Source: Scleroderma bovista (taxonomy: Eukaryota; Basidiomycota; Agaricomycetes; Boletales; Sclerodermataceae). Taken from it: a DNA stretch of 64,000 nt. This document shows positions 22,009 to 33,232 of the stretch, one piece after another (within the stretch, counting starts at the first letter, position 1; each line of letters starts with the position of its first letter). The notes beneath the pieces are model-generated. The model was given only the letters and a program-made list of their open reading frames with translations. It ran no database searches and was not told where the DNA came from. The stretch spans positions 35,642-99,641 of the forward strand of contig JAYMGJ010000258.1 in NCBI GenBank assembly GCA_037178675.1. The letters run 5' to 3'. The translations under genes and the position numbers were made by a program.

Positions 22009-24972
22009 TCACGGGCCTAGTTCGCTCAGGTACCACTTCACCGACGTCAGCCAATGGTTGAGGGGACGTTGCACGCCCCTCATGCGCGTTGCACGTCGTG
22101 CCCAGTCGCACTGCATCTGTGCCTGGTCACAGTCATTCCATCCCCTATCGTACTCTTCTCGAGCGTGCTGCTCAATTTCCCTCAGTGCAACTACAACTGA
22201 AGGGTTGCCATTCCACACCGCCTTGTCAAGGTGGTGGATGTACGCTGTGCATACTGCACAATCCCCCCAGTGTATCGCGACAGCGCTGTTGGCCTCCACT
22301 GGCCTTCGCTGAGGGCTTTCCCTGACCTCCGATGGGCCTGGGGTTAATTCAGTACTGGCATCTGAGGAATCAATCCCCTCGTTATATTCCACTTGCATGG
22401 AACAACACTGGACGACGTGTTCATCATTGGGTTCCTCAAACTCCTCTATGGGGTGAATCGCCCCAAGGAATCTGACGAGTTCATCATCGTCCTCTTCTTC
22501 GTCAATAGTAGAATACGCGTCGAGGTGTTCCGCCTCTATCTCATTGTGTTCTTGCACTTCCTGCACGTCATCACCCGCTTTCTCCTCATTGAGATCGATG
22601 GTGGGGTGATCTTCCCCAATTCCTTCGTCCTTTGAGGTGTCAACCTCGTCCTCATGCATGTCCACTGCATACAATCGCGCCTGGGGGGCCTTCCCCTTAT
22701 CTTTCCTTGGGTGCCAGCACTCGGATGCAAGATGTCCCTCGTTCCCGCAGTTGTAGCAAGTAATTCCCTTGCAGAATGCAGCGTTGCCTGACTTCTGCAC
22801 TGTACTGGGGTTGTTTTCCCCTGCATTTGCTCCACTATTCTGGGAACCCTGCCTCTGAGAGCGGGTCCCCTGATCCTTACCTCCCTGAGTGCTGGTGCTC
22901 CTATCTCTGTCAAGGGGCCTCCTATACAACAGATTCCCCTTTCTCACAAATTTATACTGTTGGTGGCTGCTATTGTTGGTGCTGCTGCTCTTGCTTGCAT
23001 CTGAGTGATTATTGCTCGAGGATCCTTTGGAGATCGACCCTCCACTTTGAGGATTATTCCTTGTCATCAGACTCAGAGCCTTTTGCGCTCCTTCCATTTG
23101 TTTCACCTCGTCGAGGATCTTGTCCATGGAGGAATGTTCCGCCGTTATCCCTCGCGCTTCTAGTACCGTCTTAACAATAGACAGGGGCAGGCCCCCAATG
23201 AACTTCCTCCTGAATGAATACTCATCAGGGGGTTCAACCATGCGGTGCACCCGCCTTTTCAAATCATTGTAGAACGCGAGCGCTCCCTTCTCGGGGGAGT
23301 AGCACGTGCGGTCGTAATTGATGGCAGCCTGTTGGGCAGTAGCCTCATGGATGAATCACTTGAACAGTCCACAGATCAGGTCCTCGAAGGACCAGTAGCC
23401 AGTGCACCTTTCCGGCGTGTCGACCTCCTGATCATACCACTCGGCGGCCATACCTTCAAGGTACAGCCCCGTATACAAAACGCGATCTCTGTCGCACCTG
23501 TACCCAGTGATCTTGAAGGTCCTGAAGTATTTGAGGAGCTGGGTGAGCCAATCATCGAACTTCTCCATGTCGTCCTGGCCCCCATACTTCCCCAGTTTTG
23601 GCGGGTTCATTGCCTTCACCTCAGGGCCTAGTGGCCTGTTGGGCTCGTTGCCCACTTTCTCCCTAATACACTGGCTGTAGCGCCACATGGCAAACCCAGT
23701 GTATCGGTCGTTGCCTGGGGTGTAACCCCTGAGGTATTGGGATTGTCTCCCTTGATTACTGTTGGCCCTTTGGCTGTCATGGATTCGGTTTTGGTTCATT
23801 TCTGCCATGGCTGACTTGTGTTCACTTGGACGATAGCTCGAATTGGAGGGAGGACCTCCAGGGGGGCCTGGTGGGCCACAAGGCGGTCCGCCTCCTCCTC
23901 TAGTTGCATTTCTCCTATTGGGAGGATCCCTCCCTAGGTTTTCATTGTTATCGTCTCTGTTTGGGGCTCCATCGTCCCCATCATCTTCTCCATCACCTCC
24001 TTGCGGATCATCACTGCCATCGGGGTTGCCCCCCCTATTTCCCAGCTGTCGAGCATGCTGGTTCCTGGTCCTGCGCATCATCTCCGACGCTTGGTCACTG
24101 TAAAGGTGCCTCATGATATCCTCTTCACGTCCGGAGAGGTACGCGGGTCGCCTCCGCTCGTTGGGTGCTCGACTCTGGTTCCTAATGGGTGGTGTACCCA
24201 AGTTTCCTTCCTGGTTGTTGATTAATGCTTGCGCTCTCCGCGCATTTTCAATTTCTTGCGCTAAATTGCGCGTGCCCCTATTACTCATTACTGGGCTCGT
24301 CGCCCAACTTCCTGAGGTCTCCCTCTTGACAATCACACTCTCTTGATCTTCATCTCCAGGGGACTCAGATCCCCCTCTGAACTCCTCAAGAAGTTGACGC
24401 AGGCGTCGGAATTGTCGAGCATGATGCTCATTGGGTCTTACGCCGTGATTGTCGAAGAGGATATTATCATCATATTCCCACCACTGGTTCTCAACGTCGC
24501 GCAGGTATTCCTGCATATACTGGAGAGCCTGTTCTCGGCTCGTGGGTGCTTCGGGAGTATTGTGCATCTCCAACGCTCTTACAGCTTCACGGGCGGCTTG
24601 CCCAATAGTAGAGGATGTGTCCTCTTCCATCGGGGCATCATTCCCAAAGCTCATCACTCTCGATGTATTTCTACTCATTAGAGGGCTATCCTCAATGGGC
24701 ACAGTGCCTATAACGAAGCCTCCGGGGATGCAATCCCCTCCAGTATAGTTACCACCCGCTTGGGGCGATCTTACCATAACCGGTGGTGCTTCTATGGGCA
24801 TCTGTTGGACATTAATGTCCTGATCGCGTTGATCCACACCTTGTCCGAGGTCCCTAGTGGGTCCTCCAGTGGTCCTTTGGCATTGGGTATCCTTGGATCT
24901 GGGTTGATCACCCTGGATAAAATTTTTGTTGCTTTGGGGTGGGTCCCCAGGCGGTTGTTCTGCGTTGCGCAT
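22009..24972 (-). pseudogene. Gypsy element 1 gag remnant with zinc knuckle
   Basis: Starts at a true ATG (24972-24970). Pro/Gly/Asn-rich N-terminus, then the retrotransposon gag fold (MNPPKLGKYGG, FDDWLTQLLKYFR, GMAAEWY). A TGA at 23356-23358 falls where Arg is expected before FIHEATAQQAA. The same frame then continues through KRRVHRMVEPPDEYSFRRKF to a CCHC knuckle (CYNCGNEGHLASEC near 22,755) and an acidic tail. The frame shifts near 22,110 toward the protease. Confidence 0.78.
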
Positions 24973-25043
24973 CGTGCACGCGGTTGCTCAGGTGATGGTT
25001 CGACTCATTGAATATGTAGATGGATGTTCAAAAAAGTTTAAGG

Positions 25044-25217
25044 TGGTTGGTAGCTTCTCTGATCCTCACTCAACACAGAACACGACCAATGTGTATTCTT
25101 TGAGTATGTAGGATAATAAGAAGTAAGTCTTATATTACATAACAAGAAGCAATTAAATAGGAAAGGAAGTATTACATAAGTAAACAAATATGGGTGACCC
25201 CTAAGGGCACCCTTACA
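25044..25217 (-). repeat. Probable LTR preceded by polypurine tract
   Basis: Minus strand: the polypurine GGTGGAGAAT is followed by TGTAAGGGTGCCCTTAG, a start typical of basidiomycete gypsy LTRs, and runs to about CCAACCA. The exact end is uncertain (25025-25044). It could be the 5' LTR of gypsy element 1 or the 3' LTR of the gag-bearing element to its right. Confidence 0.45.
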
Positions 25218-26377
25218 ATTCTCCACCTCATCCTGCTTCTGAGCAGCAGTTCCAGCTTTATCCAATCCTTGCAGAGTGGTCCTAGCATCCTGGGGAGGCA
25301 AGAGTGGATGAACAGGATCAGACCTGGGGTCAGAGCGGGGAAGGGGAATATTTTCTTTCTCTTCAGTACCAAGACGTTCCAGGTACTCAGCATCAAAGTG
25401 ATCCCTACGAAGGAGTTCTTCAGCAGCCTTGCAGACATCAGAGTAGGAGTAGGGGATAGAGACATCCAAGTCAGGGTCTTTGAGAATAAGACGAGAGTCG
25501 ATGTTGAGACAGAAGGAAAGGGGTAGTCCAGCCCAGAAGTAGCAGTTGTACTCTTCTTCAGAGATCTTTCCCTTGTTCCTTAACCATCCTCCAATACAGA
25601 TAAAGTCTCTGTTGTAGGCTCTGAAGTCATGGAGCAAAAGGATGGGAGCACGTATTGCACCCTTGACAAAGTTCTTCAAATCTTTCTCATAAAATCTCTC
25701 ATCGGAAAGATCAGCATCAAAGTGCTTCAGGAGGTCGTTCTTGAGCTCATCCAAGTTGGGAATATGGAAGTGAGTCATGCCTTCGATGATCTCTTGGACT
25801 CTAGTAGAGCAGTAGCGGAGAATAGAGTCAACCTTCTCCTGGTCATTGACGACATTGTGCAGGGCACAGAGGCGTTCATAGTGGTCTAGGAAGGTCCTAA
25901 TCTGGGAGTGATCACCTCTGAAGAGCTCAGGGGCAGACTTCATCCCAAGAAGAGGGAGAGTAAGGACGGATGGGAGCGTAGCAGGTGCAGACATAGTAAC
26001 AGTGGGTGGGGAAACAGATAAAGCGGGGATGGATACAGAGGCAGTAGAGGCTAGAGTCGACCCAAGAAGGGACTCAGGGGTTGGTATAGATGAGGATGAC
26101 AATGTGCCAGACAGGGGAGAAGGCACAGAGTTACTTGAGAGTGATATAGCAGAAATAGGGGGGGTACGAGGAGAAGATAATGGACCAGCAGGTAGAGAGG
26201 TCAGGTTGGAGTTAGAGATAGTCAAAGGGGTTCCTATAGATGAAGAGGGCGAAGTAGGAGACCAGGAGGATGACAGCAATGAAGCAGGGAGGGATCCAAG
26301 GGGCGATAATAGCGATGATGAGGAGGAAGAAGTGCAATCCTATCCAGAAATAACCACCCCTCGCGGTGGGCTCCAGA
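25218..26377 (-). pseudogene. Gag-only gypsy remnant downstream of LTR copy 3
   Basis: One long minus frame without ATG near its start. Ser/Pro/Thr-rich N-terminus, then a gag fold: APELFRGDHSQIRTFLDHYE, RYCSTRVQEIIEG, GWLRNKGKISEEEYNCYFW and LPLSFCLNIDSRL. The middle resembles the gag of gypsy element 2 (37319-39225), so the two belong to one lineage. No protease or pol follows. It sits directly after the PBS of LTR copy 3. Upstream reading frame to 26377 is open but not assigned. Confidence 0.65.
26360..26375 (-). promoter_or_regulatory. Primer-binding site of LTR copy 3 element
   Basis: On the minus strand TGGAGCCCACCGCGAG begins two bases after the LTR end CTCACA. The same TGGAGCCCACC follows the LTRs at 39325 and 46804. 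Confidence 0.6.
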
Positions 26378-28456
26378 TGTGAGTCAAAGTGTGGATTTAG
26401 GTCAAAACAACAACCCAAACACAACACCAACAAAGGACTACAAAATTGTGCGAGTGGTGGTTTACCTCCGCAGTGTCCAGAGAGGATGTGCTGAGGAGGA
26501 AGGAAGGGGATCTACACCAACCAGGTGATGCAGACAGTGATGCAGGATACTCCTGGGGTACAGGAGCAATAGAAGATGAAGGGGATAGGGGTCTGGACTC
26601 TTCCTAAAGCCTAGGAAGTGTCAAAGCGGGGATTGGATTGACTGAGACTGAAGTAGCGATACTACACCTAGAGATTGGTGTAGCAAGGGGACAAGGATGC
26701 CTCAGATGTCCAGAGGCAAGGGGGATTGACTAGAATGAAGCCTAGACTCCACTTGAGCCTAGTAAGAAGGATAGATCTGAATAACTTGAATAAACTTGAA
26801 GATATTGAGCCTTTAGACCTTCACTGAAGCCTACAAGGACTCAAAGACTGGAGGGATACTGATTGGGAGAGTCTGAGAGAGGGATAATTTCATTCTATTG
26901 GGCTCTCTCCAACTGGGCTGAGCCCAGGGGTTTAAATACATGGGGGGGCACAGCATTAAAGTACAAAAAGAGAAGGGAGTAAGCAGAATTTGTCAAGGAT
27001 TGGTAAGGGATTGGTAAGAGCTTTGTAAGGGGTTTGTAAGCGATCAGTAAGCAAGGCATACGCATGAATGAGTAAGCATAGGGAGCATGAATAAGCTGCT
27101 GAGTAAAGGAATGAGTAAGCTGCATGACAAGACTGATTGGTAAGGGAGTGAGTCATCAGCTGAGTAATATACCAAAAATGCGACTGATGACAAGAGAGCA
27201 TCAGTAAGCAAGGGATGAGTCACTGCACAGCAGAAGGGAGTCATTGATGCACAGCCTAAGAAGTTTGATGGGAGGCTGTGTACCATCAAGAACTTGATGG
27301 GACAACAATGGGGAAGATCTGGGATTAATAGGGGGATTGATCCGAGACAAAACAGCCACAAGAAGGGTACCAGGGGTCCAGAGGTCTTTGGGGGGTCAGC
27401 ATACACTAAGGTGTAATGCATGTGTTCTAGCGCCACTGTAGTGCAACCATGGGCTCCCTTGACAAGCTCTCTTCTGGGAAAGAACGAGAGAGGGTTGTTC
27501 TTCCTAATAGCACTCTAAAGTGGGGGTATAACTGTCATGGTGCTGGGGGATGTCGTCTGAAAGCAGGGAAGCGGATAGAGTATTGAATTTGACACATCTG
27601 GGAAAGCAAGACGAATGACAAAGGAAGATGGACATGGAAAGTATCTGGGAGGAAGGGACCATAGGCTGAGGGCTCAGGGGACACAGAGACGACCAGAGAA
27701 GACTTCTCAAGCTTGACAATAGACCTAAGACGACCAAAGTACATCCTTGATGCAGGACTGACAAGGAGAACATGCTGACCAAGAATGAGGGGGACTGAGG
27801 GAGCAGGCTGGGAAGATATGTGCCAGGCAGTGCACGGGAACTCTGGGAGAGGCTGTCCTAAGAGCAGGACATAGTGGAGATCCACAGCAATAGCAGAGAA
27901 ATGATCCAGAGAAAATACGGACTCCATAGTGAGCAATGGGACAAGTGTCTGGATTGTGGGGGGAATATCTCTGTGGGAAATGAACGGATTTATGTCGGAA
28001 CTTGACAGGCAGATAGACCACGCTCCAGGCTCTCTGACGGTATAGTCACATGCCTGATAGCTTCAGAAATGGTGGAGCTATTCAAAATATCGGAATGCCA
28101 GCACTGGGTGCCTAAAAATGACATTTCAGCGTTAAAATCATTTCTTCTCTTCTTTCCTTCGTTTCTCCTTCAATTCTTCAGCTTCTTCACTTGTTCTGGT
28201 ATGGGAGTTGGACTGCGATAGTGTGCATTCCTTTCTCATACCATAATGGACGTTATTCCTTCAGTTTCTTCTGCTTCTTGGTGGTTCTTGTGCGAGTGAC
28301 TGTCAGCGTTGGCAATCACCTCTTGCATCAGGATAGTCTTCTTGTGCGATAGATGGCTATGATGAGGGTCCGTCGTGCTTATCCTTCGCATAAGGATCAT
28401 TCAATATAGATGTTATCTTCCATGTTCACTGTACCAAACCTGTTTGGTGCATGACA
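26378..28456 (-). mobile_element. 2.1-kb LTR, copy 3 (5' LTR of the gag-only element)
   Basis: Same family as copies 1 and 2 but more diverged. On the minus strand it starts TGTCATGCACC at 28456 and ends GACTCACA at 26378, directly followed by a PBS and gag. It cuts into the Plavaka-like transposase on its right. The right flank is GCGGG, similar to copy 1. Confidence 0.8.
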
Positions 28457-31400
28457 GCGGGTACAAGCCTGATGCTGTTCAATCGAAGCAAGTTGAGGAA
28501 TGAACCCTTTTTGACTTGTGTGAGCAAATCTACTTTTTCCGACGCAATGCTCAAGTTCTCCCTGGAAAGTTAGACAAGATAAGGATCAAAAGAATGAGTA
28601 GTGAACCTTGATAACTTACGGGCTGCGTAGAGTATGAATCTGTTGTACCATATGTTCGAATCTGTTCCACATAATCACCCAGAGCGTGTAGTTTGTATGT
28701 CTGTAAATTTAGAGTCTTCGCCTTTCTGGTGGCAGTGTGGGCGCTGTTCTGTTGACTAGACGAAGTGCCTTGTTTCAGAAGGGCCTCTCGACCCTGACGC
28801 CTTGTTCGGGCTTGAACCTCACGACGAAGCTCTTTGGTGGAAAAGGCAGTATAGGTTTCATTGGTGAAAGTGCGGAGGTGGTCGGCCAATCTTACGGTCA
28901 CTGATTCCATCACCTCGAGCATGTCATCCATGTGCATGTGAAGCTTAGCCAGTCCATGCCAATGACAGAGTAAAAAAAGAAGTGTCATTATGGATGTATT
29001 GTGTGGCTCAGGTAAAAGCTTGTCGAAAACAGAGATGGAACACTATATAATCATGAGAACCAAGGCAAGACAGCTGACCATGACATACCAATAACAGATC
29101 TTCAAAATCTCTAGCTGCCATCTTCTTCATCTCAGAAGAATTGGAGCAAAAACGTCAAATGGTATCATGACCAAAGGTAGGCACTGCGCGATAGCTAGAA
29201 TGTGATACCAATTAATCAGAAAATGAGAGCCAATTGAAAGGGGCTCACCGATGATCGAGCTCATGAACCATGTTTTGTTTGGCAGTGTCCAGAAGTCTTA
29301 GCAAGTGGGTAAATATGGCTTTCCATACCCCTAGCTCAAACTCATGGAGAAGATCAACTACTAGCATATGGAACAAGTCAAAACCAGTAGCGCTGAGCCT
29401 TTCTGAAAAGGCATTCTATCAAGAATCATAATTATCAGATTTCAAATATAATCTTGCAAAAGAACATGCAACTAATGTTGGTACTAGGGATTCATCTTTG
29501 AGTAATTCCTCGACTTGAGGGGTGTGCACTGCATAGTGCTTCTCATAAATCAGCTGGTGAGTGGCAGCAACTTTGTTATGCCGTTCTTTGGTATCACAGC
29601 ACACGAGGACCTTTCACTGTAGAATATCTCTTGTGGTGGCAATCTGGTGGACCCTGGACTTGGGAATTAGGCAGCAAGGGCATAGGCATTCCCCCATGTT
29701 ACAAATCATAGCTATGAGGACTCTGAGTCATCCGGATCAACTCCCGAACAAGCTTGAAATAGTAATAACCCACTTTTCTGGATAGTCAGCTGAATAGGTA
29801 AATATGTGGGGATAAAGTCAACGATATTTGCCATTGTAGCACTGGCAAACAATCCCATGGTGATATGCTTTAATGAATTGGTCATTGAGGAGTATTTCCC
29901 ACTGTGCATGGAATAATTCCCTGTGACTATGTGTGAAAAGGTGTCTCCAAGGGCGTTGCCACCCGAATTTTCTGCCACGAAGTCTTTAAACGCATTGGGG
30001 AGCTTTTAACTTCTTTTAGCAAGTAGATACATGGCATTTGGCGGAAGACATACCATCTGAAAGTATGCTGCATGTGAGCAAAGGTTGGACGATGGCTGGC
30101 AGCACATGTATTTCGACTCATTGCCCATATAGACATACAGAGGCCACAATTTAGCTGTACCAAACACAGTGAGATGGGTAGCATCTGACCAAAACATTAG
30201 CCTGATGATATGTCATGGCAAGGTACATCCACTTTCAGGTGGTGAATCCTGGAGTTGACAGTGCACAGCCAAAAAGCTTTCAGAGGCATACAGTTCACCA
30301 TAAACCCTTACATCCCTGGTCTTGTGGGGCGGATGCCAGCGGAGCTTGTATGGTTCGTAATGAAAGAGTCAGTGATGAGTAGGATCTGATACGTTTTCCC
30401 GAATAATTTCCACTAAGGAGCAGTAGTGGAAATCCTTGACAACATACTCCTTGGAGCCAGGGTTCCCAGTATGACAATGGAAGGGGATGCATATGTGAAC
30501 ATCACTTCTCTTCCATCCACTATCAACATCCAACCATTCACAATCTGTCCCAGTTTCATCCCAAATACTGCTGCTCCCAAGTTTTCTATCAATCGCCATC
30601 CAGTTCGTATTTCATACATCTTCAGGGCAGTATTCTGGGTGTCCGATAATATCGAGAAGCTTCCTAAACTGCTCTGAGACTTCTGATGCCCCTCATTCCA
30701 ATACCAGTCTCCCAGGAGTAACAAAGTTTCATTTGGGTATGGATGGAATGGATTGCTGCCATGTAAAATGGTTTCAACAGGCCTGGTAAATTTATCCTCA
30801 CATGGGACAGGGAGACCTGCTTCACCAAATGAGTTATCTGTATCAGGATCGATAATTGGGAGTGAATCTTTATTGTAGAGTCGAAACAAGCCAAAGCTGT
30901 TAAGCTGGGTCTTGATTTTTGGGCATGAAGGCAGCGACGGTACACGTGGGGCTTCACAAGGTGCTGATGCATTTAGGGAACAGGATAGATTTGAAGGCTC
31001 AACTTCGCCTGAATTTTCCTGAGCTTCCACGGGAGGCAATGGCCTGGGTGGCTCTGGTAGGTAGTCCCTATAGCATGCTGGTAGTCGGTGATGGAGACAC
31101 CTCAACCTCCTCTGCACCAAAGGCAACAAATCATCGTGAACCTTGTTTGCGCTAGAGCATTAGTCACAATCTTTGTCAAAAACAGTACATACACACCTTA
31201 TCTACCTCCTTAGTGCTGGCCAGTTCAGGCAGAGAGGGTGTTGCTAGACGCTCCTCAGCCTCGGTCCGGTGTTCCAGGATTGCCAAGTTGGGTGTGTCAG
31301 CCTCAGGAATTCCTGCTTGGTCCAAGTCCATAGCACCTCAAATACAAATCTTTTTATTTCGATACACTTCTTTCGCCCTCAAAAGTGCACCTGCAAGATG

Positions 31401-31508
31401 TTTCTTCCCCTTCACACAACCCTTTTCATGCCATGTAAAAGAAGGAAGAGCTATGAATGTGCAACCACAGACACATGTCTGGGAAAATACTTTGTCCAAA
31501 TCAGACAT
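28457..31508 (-). pseudogene. Plavaka-like transposase, 3' end replaced by LTR copy 3
   Basis: Minus-strand transposase of the Plavaka type spread over several frames and probable introns. In order: an N-terminal CVCGCTFIALPSFTWHEKGC zinc finger with KKHLAGALLRAKEVY (31,500-31,350); NSFGLFRLYN and LLLGDWYWNEGHQKSQSS (about 30,900-30,690); SGWKRSDVHICIPF; SDATHLTVFGTAKLWPLYVY (30,190-30,130); FDLFHMLVVDLLHEFELG near 29,350; and KLHALGDYVEQIRTYGTTDS (about 28,690-28,640). After the Arg/Gln-rich segment that follows, the reading is cut at 28456 by LTR copy 3. The ORF is not continuous by simple introns, so it is probably dead. Confidence 0.72.
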
Positions 31509-31725
31509 GGTCATTGAGTAACTGAATACTGTCTGCAGCAAATGGGAGATAAAACTATAAAAGTAGCAGGTGGGCTACAAATGATGGAAGCGTAGAAATG
31601 GAAACAAAATTTAAGCGACAGTGGTACAACAAGCCGAACAACTACGACAACGGGAGTTACTACAAGTGGTACATTGTACATGAACAATAGTCAAGAACAA
31701 AAAAAAAGATAGGAGATGTGTCTCC

Positions 31726-32274
31726 TTAGACAGCCTTCTTCCGACCATAAATGTGGCCAAAAGGTTTGAAGTTGATCCCAGAGACGACCTTCTTAAACTT
31801 GCTGATATTGGTTGAATCGTCCATGAAGTTTTCCCAATAATAGTATGTGTCGCGATACATAATGATCTTCTTCTCTCCAAGGACAGCACAAATATCTCCT
31901 TCACAATCCTCAAGTTCGCCTTGAACCTCGGCTAATAAAGAGACTAAGTCTCCCTTCCTATCGAGGCAAGCCTTCCAAGCTTGCATGCGCTCAAGAATGG
32001 GAGGGCTCGTCTCCAAGGGACCCTGTGATACAAAGGTCAATCATTGATTTGGACCAATAAACAAAGAACTTACCTCCCCAGAAAGTGTCATCTCCTCAAA
32101 CAAAGTGTCAGGCAGAGCGGCCTCATGGACACGAAGCATCAAATATTTGTATGCTGGGCTTAGCCCAGCAGGACTGCTCAGCACAGGAACACTCAGCACT
32201 ACATCGTATGGGAAGAACGCAAGGCGACGATGGTCTTTGATGGGAGAGAACTTCACATGTGCTGTTCGAGGCAT
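31726..32274 (-). CDS. Small two-exon unknown protein (165 aa)
   Basis: ATG at 32274. Exon 1 32274-32074 (67 codons), intron 32073-32023 (51 bp, GTAAGT..CACAG), exon 2 32022-31726 (98 codons plus stop), in frame throughout. The protein starts MPRTAHVKFSPIKDHRRLAF, has a helical middle and an aromatic, Lys-rich end (MYRDTYYYWENF, HIYGRKKAV). No family is recognised. It lies 218 bp upstream of the Plavaka-like gene in the same orientation, so it may belong to that transposon. Confidence 0.55.
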
Positions 32275-32635
32275 ACTAAGCAGATGTGAGGTCTTGAGGT
32301 GTTACCACTGCAGAAGCTCACTCACTAGGTTTATGTGTATTTTTCAATGTTGATTCTTGTGTGCCAAATTTTGCACTCCACTCATGGCAATCAGGTGTGA
32401 GCATGAGGGCCAGCATGAGTGGCATGGGGACTCACTAAATTTAGACCTCAGAATGGCCTTGGAATGTCTGAAAGGTGGCACTTCCTCGGGCAGGAAACAC
32501 TAGATAACCCTGTTATGTAGCGATATAATATGTATGAATAGTTCAATGCCTACCAATACACCCAACCAGGCCGCAAGTCTCGATACCATGGCGAGCTGAG
32601 GCTATGTACTAATAGGTGATGATGGTGGTCAGAAA

Positions 32636-33203
32636 TGTAGGGGAAGGTGCGGGTTCGGGTGTTCGAGAGGACAGGAAGTGAGAGATGAGATGAGAGACGG
32701 AAGTGATTCGGAACTCGGACAGTGAATGCTGTAGATACGATAGGAAACTTGTGACTTCTTAGACTGAGGACTCGGACGTGAGATGCAGAACTGGGGGGGA
32801 TCGGATTACTGCTGCTCGAAGCTGCTACAGGCGGCTTAAGTACAGTACTAATGACGTCAAAGCGCGAGTGGCTTGACGTCCGAGCAGACAATGTATCTAA
32901 GGTACAAAGAGAGTGTCAAAGCTAAAATACAAGGGGCGGCAAAGCACTGAGAGGGCCGTGCCTAAGGACATAGGGCGCGGGATCTAACCTGGCCGCTTCG
33001 GTGCGTCGTAGATAACATACGTCCGCCCTGCCCTTTGTGGGTCTTGCCGGTCACAGGACGATCGATACCAGTTACCCGGTACCGATCATAACTCACCCCG
33101 AGGTCCGCGGTAGGCGTCCTCACCAACGCCCGGGCCCTCTCGAGTGCTTCGTAGATCGAAAATATGTCGTAGTTGCATAGCTGAATCAAGTTAATTCCTT
33201 ACA
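32636..33203 (-). repeat. 3' LTR of gypsy element 2
   Basis: On the minus strand starts TGTAAGGAATTAAC and ends CCCCTACA. Preceded by the polypurine tract at 33204-33217. Confidence 0.9.
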
Positions 33204-33217
33204 CCTCCCCCTTACTT
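33204..33217 (-). other. Polypurine tract of gypsy element 2
   Basis: Minus strand AAGTAAGGGGGAGG abuts the 3' LTR, the plus-strand priming site for reverse transcription. Confidence 0.7.
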
Positions 33218-33232
33218 AAATATCAACTGTCC

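Larger units (their letters stand above)
19734..25217 (-). mobile_element. Gypsy element 1, decayed and truncated
   Basis: Minus-strand Ty3/gypsy remnant: LTR-like end (25044-25217), gag (24972 to about 22110), protease and reverse transcriptase. RNase H, integrase and the 3' LTR are missing because the element stops at the LTR copy 2 junction at 19734. At least four in-frame TGA codons and one frameshift make it non-functional. Confidence 0.8.

Noticed and set aside
13691..31508. The two Plavaka-like pieces as halves of one gene separated by an LTR-driven inversion
   Set aside because: They appear to belong to different Plavaka subtypes, and the flanks of the LTR copies do not match as expected for such an inversion.
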